The notes under the pieces: generated by a model
Told to the model about the DNA's origin: nothing
Databases searched by the model: none
What the model saw: only the letters and a program-made list of their open reading frames with translations
Source: G963701675 sp963701675
GTDB lineage: Bacteria; Planctomycetota; Planctomycetia; Gemmatales; Gemmataceae
Direction of reading: 5' to 3'
Length of the DNA stretch: 64,000 bases
Assembly (NCBI GenBank): GCA_963701675.1
Contig: OY969623.1
Location: 1,798,001-1,862,000 of the forward strand
Program-made: the position numbers and the translations under genes
Shown: positions 52,825-60,113 of the stretch, piece by piece
Layout of the letters: every line of letters starts with the position of its first letter
How positions within the stretch are numbered: position 1 is the first letter of the stretch

Positions 52825-52899
52825 GCACCGGTCGCCAAGGCCTCACCGGCACGCATTGCAGTGGTTACGGCTTCTTCAACTTGCGGGCCAAGGAGGTCT
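52825..52899 (+). pseudogene. DUF2924 C-terminal scrap, second copy
   Basis: Encodes LTGTHCSGYGFFNLRAKE, nearly the same ending as the DUF2924 remnant at 19420-19578, with clear nucleotide similarity (tgcagtggttacggcttctt against tgcagcggttacggcttctt). The upstream part (VAKA) is in another frame. It overlaps the 3' end of the SWIM gene on the other strand. Confidence 0.5.
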
Positions 52900-53752
52900 T
52901 CGATTTGGGTTTTTTCGCTGCCATCTTATTCGCTTTGACGACCGGGTTCTTAGTCGCACGCGGCTTGGCGAAAATCCGTGCCGCGTTTTTGGGTGACAAG
53001 CCGTTGGTCCCTCTCGCCGGCGGGCCGCTTAGGCCGGCATCCAGCTCGATCCCAAAGATCTCGCCGAGATCGGACTCGGCAAGAGCCGAGGGCGCGTCGC
53101 CTTTCAGCGCTTGATCGAGGTTGCCGGCGTCTACGGCTTGTTTGATCAGATCCAAATGATCGACGGTGCGCAGGGTGAATAGCAGTTCCGGCGCGACATC
53201 CAGCCGGGATCCCACGGCGTAGAGGGTGGCGGCGACGTGTTTGCACATGATCGCCCAATCCGGACAACTGCACTTCATATGAATCTCGTCCGGATCGGGG
53301 AACAGTCCCGTCTCGGGGCAAGTTAGCCGCTCCATGATGCCTTGGTCGAATCGGCCCTGGAGCAGGTCGAAGAGCGAATCGATCGAATGAGCGCAGTTCT
53401 TTCTGATTTTGGACCATCGAGCAGCGCAGACGGTATCGATATCGATCGTGATTCGATAGATATCGGAACCGGACACGATGGCTTTGACCCGGCCGCGCTG
53501 GATTTGCAAGTCAATCACCGAGCCGTTGCGGACATAGGTCCGGCCGCGCGGCAAGCGATTCTCGAAGTCGCTGAAGCTCTCGAGATGGTCGCACCACGCC
53601 TTGCCCCAAAACGACGAGGCGATCGTTCGTTTGACCAGCTTGATGGGTGCGAGCTGGCGCTTCTCTTTCTTGGCCAGTTTGACGGCGAAGGCAGCAGCCT
53701 TGGCTTTTCGTGCACCCGCCGATACGTAGGGTTTCCATTCATACCAAGACAT
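52865..53752 (-). CDS. SWIM zinc-finger protein
   Basis: 295 residues. N-terminal region typical of bacterial SWIM proteins (FWGKAWCDHLESFSDFENRLPRGRTYVRNGSVIDLQI). The SWIM motif CxCx6CxH is HMKCSCPDWAIMCKHVAATLYAV (C161, C163, C170, H172), a zinc-bound DNA- or protein-binding element. The tail is Lys/Ala/Pro-rich (KMAAKKPKSKTSLARKLKKP), histone-H1-like, suggesting DNA contact. It lies 101 bp downstream of the SNF2 helicase on the same strand; SWIM-SNF2 pairs are common in bacteria and probably act together in chromatin remodelling or DNA repair. The start is fixed by the conserved MSWYEWKPYV opening. Confidence 0.93.
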   Translation of the reverse strand: MSWYEWKPYVSAGARKAKAAAFAVKLAKKEKRQLAPIKLVKRTIASSFWGKAWCDHLESFSDFENRLPRGRTYVRNGSVIDLQIQRGRVKAIVSGSDIYRITIDIDTVCAARWSKIRKNCAHSIDSLFDLLQGRFDQGIMERLTCPETGLFPDPDEIHMKCSCPDWAIMCKHVAATLYAVGSRLDVAPELLFTLRTVDHLDLIKQAVDAGNLDQALKGDAPSALAESDLGEIFGIELDAGLSGPPARGTNGLSPKNAARIFAKPRATKNPVVKANKMAAKKPKSKTSLARKLKKP

Positions 53753-53853
53753 CGCGCGCCTCCTTGCGAACTCGGGTCGGATGTGAAAAGCTGCGACGGG
53801 GTAATACTATCCAAAATTCACGAGTACATACACGCCGATTTCCGCACAGCACT

Positions 53854-56556
53854 TCATTCCTCCGTCGTGGCGCGGCTGATGTCCAGGGCGACGAAGCGGA
53901 GCAGTTGGGCATCGGTCATCTCCGTCAACAGCGCTTCGCTTTCTTGGTCGAGCAAGCGATTGGCGACGGCTTTCTTGCTCTCGATCATGGCGTCGATGCG
54001 CTCCTCGACGGTTCCGCGGCAAACGAACTTGTGGACCAAAACATTCCGCTTCTGGCCGATGCGAAAGACGCGGTCGGTGGCTTGATCCTCGACGGCCGGG
54101 TTCCACCAACGGTCGAAATGGATCACGTGGTTGGCCGCGGTGAGGTTCAGTCCGCTGCCACCGGCCTTCAGGGAAATCACGAAGAAGGGCGGCCCTTGTT
54201 CATCCTGAAACGTCCGCACCAGTTCGCCGCGCTTGCGAACCGGCGTGGGCCCGTGCAGCACCAAGCCGGGCTGGCCGAAAACCTCGGCGAGAAACACCGC
54301 CAACGGCTCCGTCAACGTTTGAAACTGCGTGAAAACGAGCACTTTCTCCTGCCGCTCGGCAATCGGCTCGCAGAGCAGGCGCAGCCGGTCGAACTTGCCG
54401 CTCTCGTGCGGCGGATAGGAGGCGCCGGCAAGATATTGCGCCGGATGATTGCAGATCTGCTTGAGGCGCATGAGCGTAGTTAGAATCAAGCCGCGCCGCG
54501 CGATGCCTTCGCTGTTTTCCAGCCGCTCCTCCAGGTCGGCGACGGCGCTTTCGTAGAGTGCGGCCTGTTTCTTCGACAAGCCGCATTCCGCGCGCATTTC
54601 CGTTTTCTCGGGCAAGTCGGGGACGATGTGGGGGTCGGTCTTGAGCCGGCGCAAGATGTAGGGGCGAACCAACCGGCGCAACCCGGCAAAAGCGTGTGCG
54701 TCTTGGCCTTGATTGAGTCGCTTGACGTATTGCTTGAATTGCGCGGCTGAACCAAGCAAGCCGGGACAACAGAAATCGAATAGCGACCATAGGTCGCCGA
54801 GATGGTTCTCGACCGGCGTACCGGTGAGCACGAGACGGCAGCCCGCTTGGAGTTTCTTGAGTGCACGCGTTTGATTGGAACCTGCGTTTTTGATTGCTTG
54901 GGCCTCGTCGAGAACGATGAGGGGCCAGCGTGTTTTCTCGAGCCAGTCCTGCCGCTGAACCAGGCCGTACGTCGTTATCACCAGATCGTACCCCTGGAGG
55001 GTTTTCGTCGGGTCGGGGGCAATGCGACCCAATTCGTCGGCCGGACATTCCGAACGGTGCGCGACGAACACGCGAATGGAAGGAGCGAAGCGAGTCAGTT
55101 CCTGCTTCCAATTGCCGATCAGCGATGCGGGTACGACCAGCAAGCACGGCTGCTGCTCTGTGTCGGACGGTTGCTGCCGTCTACGGAGGAGCAACAGGTC
55201 GATGACCTGGATGGTCTTGCCCAAGCCCATGTCGTCCGCCAGGCAGCCGCCGAGTCCCAACTCTGTCACGAACCAAAGCCAACGCACGCCGTCCACCTGG
55301 TAGGGACGTAGCGTTGCTTGCAGGTCCCGCCCCGGCTGGCATTCGGCGATCGTTTCCGGATTACGCAGTCTGCCGAGCGTCTGTGTCAGCCAGTTGCCGG
55401 CGGCGATGCGCGACCAACCCGCTACTTCCGCGTCGCCGTCCCCCGTCGACAGCGCGGCGCCGGCCAGAAGGCGCATGCCGTCTATGAAGTTGATGCCCTT
55501 GGCATGCTGTTTTTCGAGCTTCTTCCAATGTTGCAATGCATGTTGCAACCGATCCGCATTTACCTCTACCCATTTGCCGCGAAGCAACACCAAGCCTTCG
55601 GTGGTGTCAAGTAACTGCTGCCGCTCCGCCTCGGTCAGCGGCTCGCCGTCGAGTGCGACATCAACCTGGAAATCCAAGAGCGTATCCAGACGCAATGCGC
55701 TGGCCGGACGTTTGCCGATGTGGACCTGCACCGTGGGGCGCGGCGGTGTCCGCTTCGACCACCAATCGGGGACACGCACGACCACTCCCGCTTGTTCGAT
55801 ACCTGGAATATCCATGAGGAAACGGTGGGCCTCGCGGATAGTCCACGCCTGCGGACAAAAAAGCGCCTTCGTCGTGAGCAAATCACGGACGACGGAGCTT
55901 TGCCCGGCCGCACGGCGCACCGGCTCCAACAGCGCGACTAGTTTCGCCTGTTCCTTGCCGCCTGCGTAAGTCTTGACGGCTTCGGCCAACGGCAAATGTT
56001 GCAGGCGCGAATGGTCCGACAGGCGGTGCGTGAATGTGGCCAGGAAAGCGAAGGGGCGCTCGCCATCCCTCTTGTTCTCGGCGAGGTGAAAGGTAACGCG
56101 TCCAAGCAGATGCCAAAGCGGATTGACGGATAGCAGCCAGGCGGCCGGCCCTCCCGCATGCGCCTTGCCACGGGCAACAGCCAGGTCGCGCAGCTCGTCC
56201 CAGAAGGCGGCGAGCCGATCCGGTGTGAGGTACTCCAAACCTCGCATCGGCGGCGCATCGCCAATCCACTGCTCCAGTTGATTCGTCACTGGTGCGGACA
56301 AGGTCTGCCATTGTTCGATCGTGTGATCGCCGAATTGGCAAAGTCGTTGGAAAAACTCGCGTGCGAATCCACGCCAGAACGTGAACTCCGCGGGCAACTC
56401 CCGGTCCAACGTTTGTGTTGTCAGGAGGAACAAACCCTGGGCGTTGGACTCAGCGAAGGCGTCACGTAAGACCGCCTCGGAAGTAGCGGCCTGGACGTCC
56501 GCCCCCATCTCCACGCGAAGCCGGCCGCCTGGTGTAAGGATGATGCTGGGTGTCAT
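53854..56556 (-). CDS. SNF2-family DEAD/DEAH-box helicase (HepA-like)
   Basis: 900 residues. The N-terminal half (about 1-400) is the SNF2-associated domain of bacterial HepA-like proteins. The ATPase follows: LRPYQVDGVRWLWF, Walker A CLADDMGLGKTIQ (441-448), motif II IVLDEAQAIKN (DEAQ, 550-553) and LVLTGTPVENHLGDLWSLFDF. The C-terminal helicase lobe has KVLVFTQFQTLTEPL, SLKAGGSGLNLTAANHVIHFDRWWNPAVEDQATDRVFRIGQ. It would translocate on double-stranded DNA and remodel nucleoprotein. DEAQ replaces the usual DEAH of SNF2, a known variant. First gene of the SNF2-SWIM pair. The reading frame is undisturbed, unlike many neighbours. Confidence 0.95.
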   Translation of the reverse strand: MTPSIILTPGGRLRVEMGADVQAATSEAVLRDAFAESNAQGLFLLTTQTLDRELPAEFTFWRGFAREFFQRLCQFGDHTIEQWQTLSAPVTNQLEQWIGDAPPMRGLEYLTPDRLAAFWDELRDLAVARGKAHAGGPAAWLLSVNPLWHLLGRVTFHLAENKRDGERPFAFLATFTHRLSDHSRLQHLPLAEAVKTYAGGKEQAKLVALLEPVRRAAGQSSVVRDLLTTKALFCPQAWTIREAHRFLMDIPGIEQAGVVVRVPDWWSKRTPPRPTVQVHIGKRPASALRLDTLLDFQVDVALDGEPLTEAERQQLLDTTEGLVLLRGKWVEVNADRLQHALQHWKKLEKQHAKGINFIDGMRLLAGAALSTGDGDAEVAGWSRIAAGNWLTQTLGRLRNPETIAECQPGRDLQATLRPYQVDGVRWLWFVTELGLGGCLADDMGLGKTIQVIDLLLLRRRQQPSDTEQQPCLLVVPASLIGNWKQELTRFAPSIRVFVAHRSECPADELGRIAPDPTKTLQGYDLVITTYGLVQRQDWLEKTRWPLIVLDEAQAIKNAGSNQTRALKKLQAGCRLVLTGTPVENHLGDLWSLFDFCCPGLLGSAAQFKQYVKRLNQGQDAHAFAGLRRLVRPYILRRLKTDPHIVPDLPEKTEMRAECGLSKKQAALYESAVADLEERLENSEGIARRGLILTTLMRLKQICNHPAQYLAGASYPPHESGKFDRLRLLCEPIAERQEKVLVFTQFQTLTEPLAVFLAEVFGQPGLVLHGPTPVRKRGELVRTFQDEQGPPFFVISLKAGGSGLNLTAANHVIHFDRWWNPAVEDQATDRVFRIGQKRNVLVHKFVCRGTVEERIDAMIESKKAVANRLLDQESEALLTEMTDAQLLRFVALDISRATTEE

Positions 56557-56717
56557 TGCGTGTTAGTCTACGCGCCGACGCAGTGCGGCGGCCGCTTCGA
56601 CTTGTTTCTTTAACACGACTTTCTTGTCAACATGGCGTATCATACCTGCCACGGATGCCTTAGTTGTTCTTGGATCGGAGTGATTGACTCTACGCGGCCG
56701 CAACATTCTGGCTCTAT

Positions 56718-58289
56718 ATGTTCTGTTCAATCTTCCGCGCCATGATGGTTGGTGCCTACCGCCCAGGTCGAGGCATTGGGTTGGAATTCTGCGAATCACT
56801 CGATGACATCAGAGCGGTGCTAATACATGAGAGATCACATGTATATCTGACAGAAAACACTACTCTTGGAGCGGCTGCGCTTGTGTGTGGAAGCAGGAAG
56901 GCCAACCACGACCTTACCGTACTTCCAGACGCCGCCGGCCGTCGTCCAACCTTCCTCCCACCATACCTTCGCTACTTCCAAGAGGCCTCATCGTGGGACC
57001 AGGAGGGGGTCGCCACCGCCTGCGAAACGATCCACTGGCCACGCATCACCGGACGCTACCGGTCGGAGCGGCTCGCGAGCCGACCAGCTAGCTACGTAGA
57101 AGCGGCGCAAGAATACTTAGGTGTCGTCTCTGAAATCGCGAGTGCGCACGTCAGAGACACGGACCTCAGATCGTTCGTCGAAGCATCACTTGTCTGCGCG
57201 TTCGGGCTAGCCGTACTCTCGCCTGCGGTAGAGCCCGGTTTTTATCAGGCTGCGGGGGATGGCGTGGTTGATGGTTTCGAGCGCCCCTTGGCCGAGGTTC
57301 CAAGCCGGAAGAGAGCTGTGTTTGGCATTACGAGCGGCGAGATCGGTCACGCACTCGCCAAACTGATCGCTGAACATTTAGTCTTCGTGGAGGCACGGTT
57401 TAGCGATCTCGATGCGGCACTGCTCGAGCGTTTTCCAGGTGACAGTAATGCCGCCCTTCGCCGCTCGCTGGCTTCAATGTCAGACAACCCCCAAGTCAAA
57501 TCGCGATTGGCCACCCTAATCTCTGATTCACCGCAGTTCCGCGAACAGGTCGCCACCGCGATCGCTCGGCAAGCCGGAGTCCCCTTTGGTCGGATCGACG
57601 AGGCCGAAGTCGCCGCACAGGGGCTCGCCATCTCACCACGGCAGGGTCGCTTATTCTGGTCGGACGTTGGGCAACAGGCAGAAATGAGACGGCCAGCGCA
57701 GTGTCAACTTGCCAGCGAGTCTCTTTCCGGCCTTGCGTCGGAGTTGCCACGTCTCAGTCAACTCGTTCGCAATGCGGGTGTGATCATCATCCCCGAATTC
57801 TGCGGCCCCTTTCTCGCCAACGATGCCGTACTCCTCTCGCACGTCTTCATGCCCAATGGTGAGCATGAATTCTCCATGGTGACCGTAGTCCCCTTCGCGA
57901 TGTTAGGAACTGCGAATCGCATCGCCAGGCAGTTGACGGAGCTGTTGCTTGAGCACGCCGAAGCGGGAGCCGCGCAGTGCTTCGGCGTCGTCGCACCGTA
58001 CTCATCGCGAGAATCTTCACTGGCCGCTGCAATTGACGGGCTTGCTCTCGTCCAGACGCCTCATTTCGCCGTCCCCAGCGAACTCTTCAAGGGTGAGACC
58101 TTAATCGGCGTCCGGGATGGGAATGGTCTGGTGCGACAGCAGCTCGCCGACGGTGGTGCAACATGGGTTGTCGTACCTTGCCTGCATTCCAGTCTCCCAC
58201 CTATTAGGAATGTCATCGATTCATGCGTAGCGTGGATTTTAGCCAACGGGGCTAACGCGAATGCCGTCTGGCTACATCATACAAATTGA
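56718..58289 (+). CDS. Uncharacterised HExxH-containing protein
   Basis: 523 residues. Near the start (about 33-55) is IRAVLIHERSHVYLTENTTLGAAALV, matching HExxH (HERSH), a zinc-protease-type helix followed by a conserved-looking TxxG stretch. Then come a helical middle (VEAAQEYLGVVSEIASAHV, HALAKLIAEHLVFVEARF) and a C-terminal alpha/beta-like part (NAGVIIIPEFCGPFLANDAVLLS, FSMVTVVPFAMLG, ADGGATWVVVPCLHSSLPPI). No signal peptide or membrane helix, so it is cytoplasmic. I cannot place it in a known peptidase family. The next gene starts ten bases after its stop, so the two form an operon. No clear ribosome binding site at ATG 56718; the ATG near 56742 is an alternative. Confidence 0.7.
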   Translation: MFCSIFRAMMVGAYRPGRGIGLEFCESLDDIRAVLIHERSHVYLTENTTLGAAALVCGSRKANHDLTVLPDAAGRRPTFLPPYLRYFQEASSWDQEGVATACETIHWPRITGRYRSERLASRPASYVEAAQEYLGVVSEIASAHVRDTDLRSFVEASLVCAFGLAVLSPAVEPGFYQAAGDGVVDGFERPLAEVPSRKRAVFGITSGEIGHALAKLIAEHLVFVEARFSDLDAALLERFPGDSNAALRRSLASMSDNPQVKSRLATLISDSPQFREQVATAIARQAGVPFGRIDEAEVAAQGLAISPRQGRLFWSDVGQQAEMRRPAQCQLASESLSGLASELPRLSQLVRNAGVIIIPEFCGPFLANDAVLLSHVFMPNGEHEFSMVTVVPFAMLGTANRIARQLTELLLEHAEAGAAQCFGVVAPYSSRESSLAAAIDGLALVQTPHFAVPSELFKGETLIGVRDGNGLVRQQLADGGATWVVVPCLHSSLPPIRNVIDSCVAWILANGANANAVWLHHTN

Positions 58290-58298
58290 GGAGAAGCC

Positions 58299-58808
58299 GT
58301 GACCCGAGAAGAACTTGACCGAGGGATCGAATTCCTTGTTGGTACCACAGACGCCCCGAAGGATGAACTTCGCAAAGCCCTGACTGCGTTCGCTGATGCA
58401 GCTTCGGCCGGGGAGAAGGGTGTAGAGTTTCCGGCCTTCGATAAACGACTTGGAAAAGAAGGCGGGTATGCATTCCTCTGGGGTGACGTGCTGGCTATAG
58501 GCGAAATCTGCGAGGATCTCGTGACTGGAGGAATTCTCCTCCCAACACAGCTTGCCGCGGTTCTCAAGACGCTGTTGACGTCTTGGTTGCGCCTGCGGAA
58601 GGTGCGTGTGGAATTGAGTGAGAACGAGTTCAAGATAATGCGCGCCGTTAGTCGTGGGCAGCGAGAACTGTCAGCAGTCGCGAAGTTGACCGGACTGCCT
58701 GATGCCGTGGTTCGCGATGTGGTTTCGGAGCTGGCCAAGCGGAAATATGCCGAATCAGTGCCACTAATCGAGTCCGATGCGCAGGGGCTCCTATCAACGA
58801 GATTCTAA
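58299..58808 (+). CDS. Winged-helix-like partner of the HExxH protein
   Basis: 169 residues from GTG 58299, with GAGGAG overlapping the previous stop codon, so the two genes are translationally linked. The N-terminal half is acidic and helical (DELRKALTAFADAASAGEKG, LGKEGGYAFLWGDVLAIGEICEDLV). The C-terminal half looks like a winged helix: NEFKIMRAVSRGQRELSAVAKLTGLPDAVVRDVVSELAKRKYAESV, where the second and third helices would bind DNA. It resembles MarR or related regulators only in outline. With the HExxH protein it could form a protease-regulator pair, but that is an inference from proximity. Confidence 0.7.
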   Translation: MTREELDRGIEFLVGTTDAPKDELRKALTAFADAASAGEKGVEFPAFDKRLGKEGGYAFLWGDVLAIGEICEDLVTGGILLPTQLAAVLKTLLTSWLRLRKVRVELSENEFKIMRAVSRGQRELSAVAKLTGLPDAVVRDVVSELAKRKYAESVPLIESDAQGLLSTRF

Positions 58809-58914
58809 TCTGCAGATGACACGATATTGGATGCGGTATGCGCCCTGGAGACCTTGTCAGAAAGAGCCCGGTATAGCGCTTCTTTCTCGTCGCTGACCTG
58901 ATCCACGGGTAAGC

Positions 58915-59040
58915 TTGGCAGATGTGGACACGACGTTGCTTCGCCTGCTGGATGGGAGCCGGGCCTATCTGCATGCCGTGATCGACAACTTCTCACGACG
59001 GATCCTCGCGTGGAAAGTCTACGCGACGATTGACGAATGG
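58915..59040 (+). pseudogene. Transposase integrase-core fragment
   Basis: Reads ADVDTTLLRLLDGSRAYLHAVIDNFSRRILAWKVYATIDEW, the first two strands of an integrase-type transposase, including the first and the nearby IDNFSRRI segment. This is exactly the piece missing in the copy at 25585-26046. The rest of the gene is lost. Confidence 0.75.
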
Positions 59041-59310
59041 CGGAACCGGCTGATCGAAGAGGGATTTGACGAGCGTTTTGAGCATGTCGACATCGGTGGT
59101 TCCGAGCACTCGAATCTTTTTCTTGCGTGTGAATCTTGGCTTCACCACGAACATTGTGAGAGTGCGGCCGAAATACAGGCATCCCCTCATGCGCTCAAAG
59201 CGATGCCGTCAACTGTGTCTAGGCGCCCGCTGCGAAGCGGTGGCTCCGGGTTGCCGGCGTTGCATCGGAGATCCGGGCTCAACCTGCCTGTGTTCTTTGC
59301 CTGACCGACG

Positions 59311-59480
59311 AAGCGTGTTGTCGAAGGCGCTCGGCGTGGTCGGGAAGTTGGTCGAGTACGTCTGCCCGGTCACATAGGCGCTGCCTGTGCCGTCCACGGC
59401 GATTCCGTAGGTCGGTCCTCGTCGTCGCGCCGCTCGCAAATATGGAGATCCAATTTGGGAGACGCATGAAGCCCGCGCCG
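59311..59480 (-). pseudogene. SBBP beta-propeller fragment, frameshifted
   Basis: Minus-strand frame with PTYGIAVDGTGSAYVTGQTYSTNFPTTPSAFDNTL, one SBBP blade. The preceding part (GFMRLPNWISIFASG) is in another frame. A remnant of a secreted propeller gene. Confidence 0.6.
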
Positions 59481-59925
59481 GACTGTACGGCGGCATCCTG
59501 CGGTTGAAGTCGGCGAAAGGTGTACGGCGGGTCGGTCACGATTATACCTCCAAAAGGATCCACGACGGGGATTAACCCTGCCGCTTGTCAAATTGATTCC
59601 ATTCGTTTCCGCAGATACTTCAAGCCTCGATGCAACAACCCTGCGACCGGAGATTTCGTGCCTCCCAGTTGCGCGGCGATTGCTTGCCAACTTTGGCCTT
59701 TCAGGAGTCTGTCGTCACCGTTTTGCTCGGTGCGTCAGCACGCCTTGCGTCGTAGCTCGGGAAAAAATGCCCTGCCGAGTTTGACAGAGCTCGTGCCCGA
59801 CGTTACGATCAGGCGAACTTGACTATCGAACGGGACGTTCGCTCGTCCTAGTTCCACAGTAGTTACTCCGTGCATCACAAGTGGTGTGTGTCATTGATCC
59901 ATTGATCCCCAGCGGAGGACTTCCA
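59481..59925. other. Non-coding stretch
   Basis: No gene recognised between the SBBP remnant and the small ORF before the RHS gene. Confidence 0.35.
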
Positions 59926-60057
59926 ATGCTCGCTTTCCCAGCATATCGCGGCATCGAACCTGTCATCACATCTTGCCCTTCTCAGCGAGCGGCTAAGTAC
60001 GTAGTCGCAACACCGAATCCTCGGCGCTCCCACCTAACCCAACTGCGCCGCGGGTAA
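59926..60057 (+). CDS. 43-residue ORF upstream of the RHS gene
   Basis: ATG 59926 has GGAGG eight bases upstream and encodes MLAFPAYRGIEPVITSCPSQ and 23 more residues. The ribosome binding site is good and it ends 56 bases before the RHS start, so it could be a leader peptide; nothing else supports it. Confidence 0.25.
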   Translation: MLAFPAYRGIEPVITSCPSQRAAKYVVATPNPRRSHLTQLRRG

Positions 60058-60113
60058 CTCGCTTTGCATGGATTTTCAGGAAGAACGGCAACTGTTCACA
60101 AAGAGGTGACCAC

